DNA of 64,000 nucleotides from Limnohabitans sp. Jir61 (GCF_003063545.1 NZ_NESD01000002.1:186001-250000); one strand, 5' to 3'; shown: positions 18,385 to 25,819, counted from the first letter of the stretch. Notes: generated by a model not told the origin, from the letters alone. Program-made: numbers and translations.

Positions 18385-19004
18385 TCTTGTTCATCCTCAA
18401 TTCTTAATCTTCTGGCAGTGAGAGTTTCACCTTCAAACTCCCAATAATCGCTTCCACTGACAGCCGCCCATTCATATCCCAATCTCTTTACAGCAATAAG
18501 GGCTGAAGCACTTGGAGACATTACTTTTCCATCAAAGTCAACTTTCCCGTCAGCAACGACTTGGCAAGTTATCTTGTTATCTTTGAGGAATGTCAGTATT
18601 GATCCACTCTTTATTCCCAATTCAGTGAATCGCAAACGAGTTCTTCGCTCTTCAGTCGCAACAGCCTTTTTCAATGCTTGTACGTCCTCAGCGTCTACTA
18701 CAACGTCATAGCGAGGTGTTACTTCTCGCAATTCAGCCAACTGTATTGCCTCACGTACTTGATTTGGGTCTATGCGAAAAAACTCTCTGTTGTTGCGAAT
18801 TCGCTTGTCAGCAAAGATACGATGAAGTTTGCCTTCAACCAACGCAGAGTTAGCAACCTCACCTGCGTAGAAACACTGAAACGGCAGGGGCATACTTGTG
18901 TTGTCAAGTTCTCGTATTCGTTGCTCAACACTGGTCGTTGTACGCCCAATCTTTACCAAACCTTCCATTGCCTCATTTGTGAGCACGTAAACGGTTTCAG
19001 CCAT
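18381..19004 (-). CDS. GIY-YIG (T5orf172-type) protein with C-terminal RAMA/DUF4357-like domain
   Basis: 207 residues. Residues 1-75 match the T5orf172/MUG113 branch of GIY-YIG: VYVLTNEAMEGLVKIGRTTTSVEQRIRELD, followed by VEGKLHRIFADKR and NREFF. The C-terminal part (SGSILTFLKDNKITCQVVADGKVDFDGK ... WAAVSGSDYWEFEGETL) resembles the RAMA/DUF4357 module found with modification enzymes. It is first in the mod-res operon and overlaps mod by 4 bp. A DNA-binding or nicking partner of the R-M system is plausible; whether it cleaves is unknown. Confidence 0.75.
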   Translation of the reverse strand: MAETVYVLTNEAMEGLVKIGRTTTSVEQRIRELDNTSMPLPFQCFYAGEVANSALVEGKLHRIFADKRIRNNREFFRIDPNQVREAIQLAELREVTPRYDVVVDAEDVQALKKAVATEERRTRLRFTELGIKSGSILTFLKDNKITCQVVADGKVDFDGKVMSPSASALIAVKRLGYEWAAVSGSDYWEFEGETLTARRLRIEDEQE

Positions 19005-19083
19005 CAGTTCACTTTCTACAGGACGGTTTTTGGGTCAAAATTGCCTCAAAGCAGTATAAAGTCTGAGCACTGGCTTTTCTACC

Positions 19084-19097
19084 TTTTTAAGTAAAAA
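19084..19097. promoter_or_regulatory. TTTTTA-NN-TAAAAA palindrome upstream of the MTase operon
   Basis: TTTTTA-AG-TAAAAA, 18 bp before the start at 19116 and between two divergent operons. It is one of five such palindromes in element B (see 22651 and 23141). Being so close to the start, it could block transcription or translation initiation (inference). Confidence 0.5.
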
Positions 19098-19115
19098 CGA
19101 CCTTTTGGAGTATCA

Positions 19116-20168
19116 ATGAACACCATAGTCATCAGTAGTCAAAAAGAGTTGGCGGAGTGGCGTACTCGTATTGAGTCTGCGTGGCAAAAGAGTGTTCAAA
19201 GTGTGATTGAGGTTGGGAACTTGGTCAAACAAGCGAAAGAACAACTTGGTGTCAGTTACACACTACTTGAAACGGAACTACCCTTCAGCTCAACTGTTGC
19301 GGCTTTTCTCATCAAAATTGCTGAAAATCCTGTTCTCAGCAACCCAACTTACCACGCTCGTTTGCCCAACGGCTACAACACGTTGTACTACCTTGCCAGT
19401 GTAGACGAGAAGCAACTTGTTGAGCAAATTGAGAACGGCGAGATCACACCTAACTTCACCCTCGCAAGTGCTAAGTCCTTACGTGAGGCACTACCCAAAA
19501 AACCTTCGTCGTCAACAGCCGTCCCAAAAAAACCAAAGACACTTACATACGAAGTTGGTTCAATCAGCATTGCCGCACCAGACAACGTTGACCAATTCCA
19601 AAAAGACTTGACAAAACTTCTGACCAAGTACAACGGAACCATCACACATACAAACAAAGATTCATCACTTTCTGACTGGCACAACCAGAAGTTGCTTAGT
19701 CAGGCATTAGAAAAGATTGCTGAGTACGAATCTGAACTGAACACAAGCATCTGTTTGGAAAATATGCGTATATTGGAAGATGCTTGTTTCTACATTTCTA
19801 AAGAGAAAAATAGAAAATATAAAGTTGAAGTCGTAAAAGATGGTGAACTTGTTGAGCGTGTTGCGATCCCAACTGATTACAAAGATTACAAAGTACTTTC
19901 TAAATTATTAGGCGTTGAAAATATCACACGCGGTGAGATTGAGAAATACTGTGTGACCAATAAAATTCCAAATCAATTTACTGATTTGAAATCAATGGAC
20001 AAAGAGATTTATCTTTGGGAACAGGCACGTTTAATACTTGAGAAAAAAGACATTAAAGGTGCTATGAAGCGTCTTAAAGATATGTCCAGCCGCAGTAGAT
20101 TCCCTGCTATCAGAGAACTTGGCAAAGTAATCATTGAAGAATTGAACCGCTTTAGCAACAAGGCATAA
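19116..20168 (+). CDS. Hypothetical protein, DUF3102-like N-terminus
   Basis: 350 residues. The N-terminal part (WQKSVQSVIEVGNLVKQAKEQLG, then FSSTVAAFLIKIAENP, then LPNGYNTLYYLASV) resembles DUF3102/phage and plasmid proteins with a ParB-like helical region. A Pro/Lys-rich linker lies near 130-145. The C-terminal part is helical and charged. A palindrome lies 18 bp upstream, and GGAG precedes the ATG. It is followed after 2 bp by the methyltransferase gene, so the two are co-transcribed and may work together as a target-binding protein plus enzyme (inference). Confidence 0.6.
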   Translation: MNTIVISSQKELAEWRTRIESAWQKSVQSVIEVGNLVKQAKEQLGVSYTLLETELPFSSTVAAFLIKIAENPVLSNPTYHARLPNGYNTLYYLASVDEKQLVEQIENGEITPNFTLASAKSLREALPKKPSSSTAVPKKPKTLTYEVGSISIAAPDNVDQFQKDLTKLLTKYNGTITHTNKDSSLSDWHNQKLLSQALEKIAEYESELNTSICLENMRILEDACFYISKEKNRKYKVEVVKDGELVERVAIPTDYKDYKVLSKLLGVENITRGEIEKYCVTNKIPNQFTDLKSMDKEIYLWEQARLILEKKDIKGAMKRLKDMSSRSRFPAIRELGKVIIEELNRFSNKA

Positions 20169-20170
20169 CG

Positions 20171-21703
20171 ATGTCGTACTTCTATACAAAGAATGATGAC
20201 CTGATCAAGTCCCCTCTGAACAAGTCATTTGGTGAACTGTTCACTTGTACTGAAGAAGAGTTTGCGATTTGGGTTGATGAACTTTGTTTTGCTGTCACGC
20301 TTCAATGGGATGAATTTGGTCAGCCTCCAAAGGCAGGTGTAAGACTTGAAGAGATGGGCAGTGAGTTTGAACGTATCTGTAAAGTTGATACAGACAAGAT
20401 GTGGTTCAAAGACGAACAAACACGCAAACTTGATTGCGTCATAGACGGTGCTCGTGTTTCTATAGCCAATAGTTTTTTCCCAAACATTCTCAAAGCACAA
20501 GACACAGTGGGAGAAGGTAAAGCGGTCAGTGTGTATGACCTCTTTGCCAAACAATCAGCACGTGACAAGACATTGGCTGTGTTGACGAAATGTATACGTG
20601 AAGATGGCTTCTATGACTTTGCTCCAATCTATAGACCACCCACATCTTTCAAAGGCGATTTAAGACGTGAGGCTCGTCGCATTGTTGAGGAAATTCTCAC
20701 AGAAGAAGCAACTGGAAATGGACAACGTTGTCTTTGGATTGATGCGTCTGCCAAAGTTGAAAAACGTACACCTCGCATCAACGTCAAAGAACTAAAGGTA
20801 CTCAAAGCAAAAGGCTTGTTAAAGAAGCACCATCTAAACGGTGTGAACTTGAGCAAGGTCAGTGACGACAGCCTCTTTCGTATTCGTGTGTACGGCATCA
20901 ATGATTCAGCGAAGCGTGTACTACCACTCATCTATAGGCACTTAGAACTTGGTGCTGGCATTGCCCCTAACAACTTTCCCTCATCCATCGCCCGTCTTCT
21001 TTACAAATATGCGACAGACAGATGTGTTGATCAAAAAGAGATCGTCATCTATGACCCAAGTATGGGCTTTGGCGGACGATTGTTAGGTGCGTTAAGTTTG
21101 CGTGATAGAGCCATTCATTACATTGGCACTGATCCAAATACAGAGAACTGGATTAAAGAACTTGGTATCTCTCGTTACGAATATATGGCACGTATATTCA
21201 AAAGTCACGTGCGTTACGGCAAAGAGTTCAAAGGCACTTACATCTGTAGTGGTAGTGAAGATGTTGCCAACAATGATGAGTTCAAAAAGTACAAAGGCAA
21301 AGTTGATTTCGTTTTCACTTCACCGCCCTACTTCTCCGCTGAGATTTACAGCAACGAACCAACTCAAAGTTCAATAAAGTTCAAAGAGTATGACAGTTGG
21401 CGTGACAACTTTCTTAGACCAACATTAAAAACTGCGGCTGAATGGCTGAAGAATGATCGCATTCTCGCTTTCAACATTGCGGACATAAATGTTGGCTCAA
21501 AGCAATATCCACTTGAACAAGACACAGTTGAGATACTAAAAGAATTTGGTTTGCGGTATGAGGGAAAACTGAAGATGGTCTTAGCAATTAGCCCATCAAT
21601 GAAAGTTGGAAAAGAAACACGACAGCCAAGTATGAAAAATTTTTGTATCGTTAATGGGAAATGGCGAAAGTACGAACCAATATTTGTTTTCTACAAACCA
21701 TAA
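20171..21703 (+). CDS. Orphan DNA methyltransferase (TSPPY type)
   Basis: 510 residues. SAM motif region IVIYDPSMGFGGRLLGALSL near 300 and catalytic motif IV DFVFTSPPYF near 390 identify an amino-methyltransferase (N4-cytosine or N6-adenine). The N-terminal 280 residues have no family I recognise and probably hold the target-recognition part. No endonuclease is adjacent, so it is an orphan or a phage-like protective methylase. It ends at a strong bidirectional terminator. Confidence 0.82.
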   Translation: MSYFYTKNDDLIKSPLNKSFGELFTCTEEEFAIWVDELCFAVTLQWDEFGQPPKAGVRLEEMGSEFERICKVDTDKMWFKDEQTRKLDCVIDGARVSIANSFFPNILKAQDTVGEGKAVSVYDLFAKQSARDKTLAVLTKCIREDGFYDFAPIYRPPTSFKGDLRREARRIVEEILTEEATGNGQRCLWIDASAKVEKRTPRINVKELKVLKAKGLLKKHHLNGVNLSKVSDDSLFRIRVYGINDSAKRVLPLIYRHLELGAGIAPNNFPSSIARLLYKYATDRCVDQKEIVIYDPSMGFGGRLLGALSLRDRAIHYIGTDPNTENWIKELGISRYEYMARIFKSHVRYGKEFKGTYICSGSEDVANNDEFKKYKGKVDFVFTSPPYFSAEIYSNEPTQSSIKFKEYDSWRDNFLRPTLKTAAEWLKNDRILAFNIADINVGSKQYPLEQDTVEILKEFGLRYEGKLKMVLAISPSMKVGKETRQPSMKNFCIVNGKWRKYEPIFVFYKP

Positions 21704-21727
21704 AAAAAGCCTCAATGAGGCTTTTTT
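21703..21727. terminator. Bidirectional terminator
   Basis: AAAAAAGCCTC, a short loop, then GAGGCTTTTTT, directly after the methyltransferase stop codon. The A-run and T-run let it serve both this operon and the minus-strand gene ending at 21745. Confidence 0.85.
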
Positions 21728-21744
21728 ATTTTCCATATCTCCAG

Positions 21745-21948
21745 TCACACAATAACCCGTTTTTGAGGGGTATTCACTGTACGTACTTCAATGTTGCTAA
21801 CACTCAAAATATGCTTACTCCTCAATAACTCTTTTTGCGGCATATTCTGAATCATTTCAATTGCTTTTTCTTCATTATCAGCATCAACACTGATAGCGAC
21901 ATTAAGCATCACATTCATATAAACTCTACAGTTTAATTTTTCATTCAT
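21745..21948 (-). CDS. Small hypothetical protein
   Basis: 67 residues: short basic start, a hydrophobic/strand segment (VYMNVMLNVAISVDADNEEKAIEMIQNM) resembling a small alpha/beta fold, and a basic end (TPQKRVIV). No family is recognised. It is 12 bp after the 193-residue gene and shares its transcript and the promoter at 22594-22621. Confidence 0.55.
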   Translation of the reverse strand: MNEKLNCRVYMNVMLNVAISVDADNEEKAIEMIQNMPQKELLRSKHILSVSNIEVRTVNTPQKRVIV

Positions 21949-21960
21949 TGTAATTCTCCT

Positions 21961-22542
21961 TTAAGCGGCAATTTTGAAGGTTGAATCTTGTGACATAACG
22001 ATATTCATATACTCACCAATAGAAATCGCACTTCGTCCATTAGCAAATGCCTCATCATTTTCTGAACCTTTAGTATCTTTTTCAAATAACTTATTAGTTG
22101 ATAAAGATTCAATATTACGATATACAAGTCCCCCATTTTGACCAACATCAACTGCCACAAACTTACCATTCTTTAACAACAAAGAAGACGCAACACAACT
22201 ATCAACGTTGTCATAATTTTGTTGTCCGTATGCGTTAATCTCACAATCAATTACATATTCAAACTCTGAACCAATAAGTGGCGTTGTATCAAAATGATTT
22301 CCATCTTTATCCACGTTCCAAAAGTGCTGAATAATTTCAGTTGAATTTGTGAATTTATTGAATTTTCCAATAATCCATCCACTTGTGTGTTTGATCCCTT
22401 TAGTACGATCAATCGCGTCACAAGCATTGTTAAAGCAGTCATTGGGCTTTCCCCCATCAATTTGCTTGACTGAAACTTGCTCAACAACATACTTTGAATA
22501 TTGTTGACGAGCCTTAATAAAATCACGTGTTGCTTTGTACAT
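21961..22542 (-). CDS. Hypothetical protein with conserved-looking Cys/His pattern
   Basis: 193 residues. A region KPNDCFNNACDAIDRT followed by SGWIIGKF and IIQHFWNVDKDGNHFDTTP has a Cys near the start of a helix and a His-Phe-Trp strand. This order resembles papain-like cysteine hydrolases, but I cannot assign a family. GGAG precedes the ATG. It is transcribed from the first of three near-identical promoters and lies next to other small unknown genes. Confidence 0.55.
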   Translation of the reverse strand: MYKATRDFIKARQQYSKYVVEQVSVKQIDGGKPNDCFNNACDAIDRTKGIKHTSGWIIGKFNKFTNSTEIIQHFWNVDKDGNHFDTTPLIGSEFEYVIDCEINAYGQQNYDNVDSCVASSLLLKNGKFVAVDVGQNGGLVYRNIESLSTNKLFEKDTKGSENDEAFANGRSAISIGEYMNIVMSQDSTFKIAA

Positions 22543-22593
22543 TAAATTCTCCTAAAAATTGAATAATTGACAAACTCACTTGTCAGACTTGAT

Positions 22594-22621
22594 CCTATAG
22601 AGCATCAATTTTCTCGTCGAG
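22594..22621 (-). promoter_or_regulatory. Conserved element promoter 1
   Basis: On the minus strand CTCGAC (22621-22616), 16-bp spacer, TATAGG (22599-22594), ahead of the gene starting at 22542. Two more promoters in this cluster have the same -35 (CTCGAC), spacer length and -10 (TATAGA). A palindrome lies 29 bp upstream of the -35. Confidence 0.55.
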
Positions 22622-22650
22622 CGAGACCAACATCTTTCTGATCCCATTGC

Positions 22651-22668
22651 CGTTTTTACGTAAAAACG
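22651..22668. promoter_or_regulatory. Palindrome CGTTTTTACGTAAAAACG (regulator site)
   Basis: Perfect 18-bp palindrome, 29 bp upstream of promoter 1. Its core TTTTTA-NN-TAAAAA occurs five times in element B (9728, 19084, 22653, 23144, 29202) and was not seen elsewhere in the window. All five are intergenic. It probably binds an element-encoded dimeric regulator. Confidence 0.6.
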
Positions 22669-22711
22669 ATATTAAGAAGAGATAGAGATTTGACTCTCTA
22701 TCTGATGACTT

Positions 22712-23029
22712 TTAGGGTTGAACAGCTTCGTAACCGCCAACACTTTCAAGCCATTCCTCTGTGCTTTTTCTTAAATCTGCGTGAATTGCTTCTACTGCTG
22801 TAATACTGACTTTGTCCAAATACATTTCACAACGAATCACATCAGCAACTTCACCAAAACGTGACCCTTCATCACCAATGTAGATAGCCTCAATCTTGTC
22901 TTTATGTAACGGAAGGAAATTCGCATACAGGTAGTCACTGAACGACTCAGAATAATAGAAATCAATTCGTTGTGTTGGAATGCTAATGATGGTTGAAAGT
23001 AATGACGGATTAAGTGCTTGAATAAACAT
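22712..23029 (-). CDS. Hypothetical protein
   Basis: 105 residues, acidic, helical and strand mixed (MFIQALNPSLLSTIISIPTQ; KIEAIYIGDEGSRFGEVADVIRCEMYLDKVSITAVEAIHADLRK). No motif or family is recognised. It is transcribed from promoter 2 (23085-23112). The region between it and the next gene downstream repeats the promoter/palindrome module, suggesting gene-promoter units that duplicated. Confidence 0.5.
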   Translation of the reverse strand: MFIQALNPSLLSTIISIPTQRIDFYYSESFSDYLYANFLPLHKDKIEAIYIGDEGSRFGEVADVIRCEMYLDKVSITAVEAIHADLRKSTEEWLESVGGYEAVQP

Positions 23030-23084
23030 ATTTTTTCTTTCATAGAGTTAAAAATTGACGTACAACTTGTATGTCATATGTGAC

Positions 23085-23112
23085 TCTATAGAGCAACAAT
23101 TTTTTCGTCGAG
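23085..23112 (-). promoter_or_regulatory. Conserved element promoter 2
   Basis: Minus strand CTCGAC (23112-23107), 16-bp spacer, TATAGA (23090-23085), ahead of the gene starting at 23029. About 70 bp around it match promoter 1 closely (shared TCGCTCGACGA, then AAAATTG and TGCTCTATAG). Confidence 0.55.
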
Positions 23113-23140
23113 CGAGGACATCAACTTTCTGCTCCTTATG

Positions 23141-23160
23141 CCGTTTTTACGTAAAAACGG
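23141..23160. promoter_or_regulatory. Shared palindrome between divergent promoters
   Basis: Perfect 20-bp palindrome CCGTTTTTACGTAAAAACGG, placed almost symmetrically between promoter 2 (28 bp to its -35) and promoter 3 (27 bp to its -35). This geometry fits one regulator controlling both directions, more likely as an activator because it lies upstream of both -35 boxes (inference). Confidence 0.6.
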
Positions 23161-23187
23161 TCATTGGATCAATGATTCAATGTCTCG

Positions 23188-23215
23188 CTCGACATATCAA
23201 CTTTGATCCTATAGA
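23188..23215 (+). promoter_or_regulatory. Conserved element promoter 3
   Basis: CTCGAC (23188-23193), 16-bp spacer, TATAGA (23210-23215), 44 bp before the gene at 23260. Same boxes and spacing as promoters 1 and 2, but on the opposite strand. Confidence 0.55.
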
Positions 23216-23259
23216 GTCACTTCACTTTCACTGAAATATGTATTCACAAAGGAATTTTT

Positions 23260-23562
23260 ATGTTTGGATTGATAGATGATGAACACGATTGTTTTGACTT
23301 CGTTAATGACGAAGATTTGCCTACTTATGTTCTTAGCGGTGACATTGAGGGCATTAACTACAACCGCATTGAATCAATGGTTAATTATTTAGAAGAAGCA
23401 ATCGCAGAAAATAAATTGGTAGGAACTATTTGTATTACTAGCAACTTCAAATCTGCTACTTCATATGACTACATAACAACTAATAAAAGCGAGCTTGATT
23501 TAGCAAACGATATTCAAAAAGTTATCGAAAAATCAATAAGGCAATTTTCAACCCTACATTAA
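23260..23562 (+). CDS. Small acidic hypothetical protein
   Basis: 100 residues, very acidic N-terminal third (LIDDEHDCFDFVNDEDLPTYV), then helical (RIESMVNYLEEAIAENK). Acidic small proteins of mobile elements can be anti-restriction DNA mimics, but charge alone does not show it. AAAGGAA precedes the ATG. It converges with the minimal recombinase, overlapping by 4 bp. Confidence 0.55.
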   Translation: MFGLIDDEHDCFDFVNDEDLPTYVLSGDIEGINYNRIESMVNYLEEAIAENKLVGTICITSNFKSATSYDYITTNKSELDLANDIQKVIEKSIRQFSTLH

Positions 23563-24131
23563 ACCAGTTCAACCGCATTACGAAGCATATTGTCATTAGC
23601 GTCAATATAAACGGCTGTTGTGCTCACATTTCTATGTCCCATCAAACGCATCAACACACGTAAACCAACGCCCTGTGATGCAATTGATGTGGCATAAGTT
23701 CTGCGTCCACTGTGACTACTTGCTCCATCTAAACCAGCGGCTTTATACAAACTCAAAAAGTGTTGTGTCAATGTGTTTGCTGTGAATCCCATACGAGGAT
23801 TCTTTTGAGTTGGAAACAATGACCGTTCTTTGTCATCTGTACGAATCAACTGAATGTAGTTAGCCAATTCCTCTTTGAGTTTTGAACTAACAAACACAGT
23901 ACGAGGATGCTTTCCTTTCGTTTGCTCTGCTGTCAAACGAATTTCATTTTTAATATTTCCATTTTGATCTAATACGTGTCCAACAGTCAGCGATGCGATC
24001 TCTCCAACACGCATTCCACTCAAATGACTTGTAAGAATCAATGCCCTATCTCGTTTGGCATATTTTTTTGTACTCACATAGTCAAGTACCTGTTTAATTT
24101 CTTGTTCGTTTAATGTTTTTGCTTGTGACAT
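23559..24131 (-). CDS. Minimal tyrosine recombinase (catalytic domain only), element B
   Basis: 191 residues from ATG 24131 (GGAG 6 bp upstream). Clear paralogue of the protein at 7057-7626: same start (QAKTLNE), LSGMRVGEI (Arg I), EQTKGKHPR (Lys), SSHSGRRTYAT (HxxR), LMGHRNVSTTAVYID (His, Tyr), and the same end NAVELV. There is no N-terminal core-binding domain. It is separated from the element B integrase by the Rep/ori segment. Function may be inversion, resolution of multimers of a circular form, or assistance in excision. Confidence 0.85.
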   Translation of the reverse strand: MSQAKTLNEQEIKQVLDYVSTKKYAKRDRALILTSHLSGMRVGEIASLTVGHVLDQNGNIKNEIRLTAEQTKGKHPRTVFVSSKLKEELANYIQLIRTDDKERSLFPTQKNPRMGFTANTLTQHFLSLYKAAGLDGASSHSGRRTYATSIASQGVGLRVLMRLMGHRNVSTTAVYIDANDNMLRNAVELV

Positions 24132-24266
24132 TTGTTGCTCCTTTGCGTAATCAAATAAATAACTTGAAATAAGCATAATTTCTGAAGTTAGGTCTGAGCA
24201 ACCTCTATGTAAACGACCCGTCAACTTGGCGGGTTTCTATGCTGTTTTGTTGAAAATCAACACGTT

Positions 24267-24293
24267 ATTGCTGGAACTACATATTTCAGCAAT
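24267..24293. promoter_or_regulatory. 27-bp near-palindrome upstream of minimal recombinase
   Basis: Arms ATTGCTGGAA and TTTCAGCAAT (one mismatch) around a 7-bp centre CTACATA, 136 bp upstream of the recombinase start. Arm-spacer-arm dimensions resemble a tyrosine recombinase crossover site. A comparable palindrome (6914-6945) precedes the element A paralogue, though the sequences differ. Confidence 0.35.
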
Positions 24294-24676
24294 TTTCTTT
24301 GATTTCGTATTTATGAGTTTTCTGTGGCTTTTAGAACACAGATTGAAATACAAACCCTACAAGCGTTTGTTAGCGAAGTCCACTACCCAAGTACCCAACC
24401 CATAAAGATCTACGCTTGTAGACGCTTTAATTCATTGCGTTTTAGTACTGCTGTTTCTTTCGTGTGTTGTATTCAATTCTTCAAATTACAGTTTTCTATA
24501 GTTGATTCAGTTCGTTTGCTGTGTTCACTATGTATCACTGTGTATCACTGTGTATGTTCTGTTTGATGTTTGATTCAATGTTTGAGTGTTTTATCTATGT
24601 ATGAATCAATCAAGTGTGACAAAGAACTACGAACCCCTCATACGATTCGTAGTGATGTAAGAGCCTTAAAGTGACT
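24294..24676. other. Non-coding AT-rich segment with short repeats
   Basis: No convincing gene. It holds an inverted pair CTACAAGCG (24358-24366) / CGCTTGTAG (24413-24421), a 10-bp tandem repeat TGTATCACTG (24531-24550) and a hairpin ACTACGAA/TTCGTAGT (about 24626-24653) that may end the Rep transcript. The location between recombinase and Rep would suit a replication or recombination region, but nothing here is decisive. Confidence 0.35.
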
Positions 24677-25267
24677 TCAGTCTGCTTTAAGGGCGGCGTG
24701 AGGAATCCAGCAGTTGCTTACATCCCAAATGCTGTTTGTGTCCCACGCCTTACGTGTGTTTTGTTGTGCTTCTTTTAATGAATAACCAGCCCAATGTGAA
24801 GCCTCGTCCACTTTGTAGTAGTCGTATACCTTCACATCAGTTGATTGATGTGCCATATCGTGCCAAGCGTGCCTAAATAATGTTTCTATGTCGTCTGTGT
24901 TGAGAACTGAGGGTAAGTTGCCTAAAGAGATGTTTACGTGAATTGTTTGTGATCTGTCAGTTGTTTGATTCGCCCCTTCAATCGTTACGAATGTCAGAGG
25001 CTTAAAGATATTGGGATTTTGAGTTGGTCTATTAGAGTGAGTTGGATAAAGTAATTTGTAGAAGCAGTTCAATGCGTGTCTTGTGTCTTTGCTCGTCTGT
25101 TCCATCTTTGTTTTGATGTACTGATCTGCTCGCACGTGTTTGAAGCGTCCCACATCTGTACTCGCTACATAAGGGCGATGTAATGTGTGGGCAACAACTA
25201 CGTGACTCACGTGTTGCTCGTGCTGATTGAACATAGATTCAATGTCTTTTGCGTTGTACTGTCTCAT
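24677..25267 (-). CDS. Candidate HUH-type replication/nicking protein
   Basis: About 196 residues from ATG 25267; an upstream TTG at 25288 is an alternative. It has TIHVNISLGNLP (H-x-N in place of HUH) near 120 and a Y-x-x-K motif in HWAGYSLKEAQ near 170, in the order expected for a rolling-circle Rep or HUH relaxase with one Tyr. The N-terminal half is basic and helical. An iteron-like array lies 1 kb away (26227-26383) and small plasmid-type genes (DUF6641, DUF6876) are adjacent. Assignment is tentative. Confidence 0.5.
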   Translation of the reverse strand: MRQYNAKDIESMFNQHEQHVSHVVVAHTLHRPYVASTDVGRFKHVRADQYIKTKMEQTSKDTRHALNCFYKLLYPTHSNRPTQNPNIFKPLTFVTIEGANQTTDRSQTIHVNISLGNLPSVLNTDDIETLFRHAWHDMAHQSTDVKVYDYYKVDEASHWAGYSLKEAQQNTRKAWDTNSIWDVSNCWIPHAALKAD

Positions 25268-25338
25268 ACTTCTATTTAGTAAAACCAAAGAAAAGGAGAT
25301 AGAAATATTGAGGTTGCTCTCTCCGCTTCTCTGAAACT

Positions 25339-25361
25339 AAAGTTAAGTTCTTATTAACTTT
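25339..25361. promoter_or_regulatory. Operator-like inverted repeat upstream of the DUF6641 gene
   Basis: Arms AAAGTTAA and TTAACTTT (8 bp) with a 7-bp centre, immediately before TATAGG (a -10-like box) and the ribosome site AGGACGA. It lies between divergent genes and could autoregulate the replication segment. Confidence 0.4.
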
Positions 25362-25375
25362 ATAGGACGATCGTA

Positions 25376-25819
25376 ATGAGCATTCTTTCAAATCTCAAGC
25401 TTGTAGCGAGCAAGAAAAAACAGGGCATTTCGCCTGTGATTCAGCGTAGAAACAAGTTGAGCAACAAGATTTTTGAACAGATTCAACTTGCTCAAGCCCA
25501 AAAAGAGGGACGCACATACGCACCCACTCGCTTGAAAACTTATGTGAACAAACAAACAGGTGAACGCAAGACCATTGAATCAGTCAAAAAAGTGCGTGAG
25601 TGGTGGCACATCAGTGATAACGGAAAAATCAACCTGATTTGTAAGTACGGTAGCAAACAAATCCAATTTGACGCTAAAGGCAAAAACGCAATTGAAGTGT
25701 CAAACGGTGATGAATTGCTTACCGCACTTGAGTCGCTGAAATTGGCTGTTGAACAGGGCGAACTTGATCTACAGATTGAAGCGACAAGCGGTGCTCTACG
25801 TGCTGGCTTTTTGAAGTAA
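25376..25819 (+). CDS. DUF6641-like protein
   Basis: 147 residues: basic N-terminal segment MSILSNLKLVASKKKQ, then SPVIQRRNKLSNKIFEQIQLAQAQKEGRTY, and a strand-rich domain WWHISDNGKINLICKYGSKQIQF. This matches, from memory, the DUF6641 family of beta- and gammaproteobacterial plasmids and integrative elements, whose function is unknown. A good ribosome site precedes it. It lies next to the Rep candidate, consistent with a replication or regulatory role. Confidence 0.65.
   Translation: MSILSNLKLVASKKKQGISPVIQRRNKLSNKIFEQIQLAQAQKEGRTYAPTRLKTYVNKQTGERKTIESVKKVREWWHISDNGKINLICKYGSKQIQFDAKGKNAIEVSNGDELLTALESLKLAVEQGELDLQIEATSGALRAGFLK

Noticed and set aside
18381-19004. GIY-YIG protein as homing endonuclease of one of the introns
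   Set aside because: It lies 9-10 kb from both introns, is coupled to mod, and resembles T5orf172/RAMA proteins rather than intron-encoded nucleases.
23260-23562. Acidic 100-residue protein called as an ArdA/Ocr-like anti-restriction DNA mimic
   Set aside because: Only charge supports it; no ArdA-like signature is visible, so it is left as hypothetical.
24311-24317. TTATGAG upstream of the element B minimal recombinase as a further attachment core
   Set aside because: A 7-mer is expected several times by chance in 64 kb; it lacks the flanking AATAGR, arm repeats and tRNA sequence seen at the other cores.
24531-24554. TGTATCACTG tandem repeat as iterons or CRISPR
   Set aside because: Only two full 10-bp copies without spacers; too short to support either.
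24324-24566. 80-residue open frame as a gene
   Set aside because: No ribosome site, no coding-like composition (Cys/Phe/Ser-rich) and it overlaps inverted repeats in a non-coding AT-rich segment.
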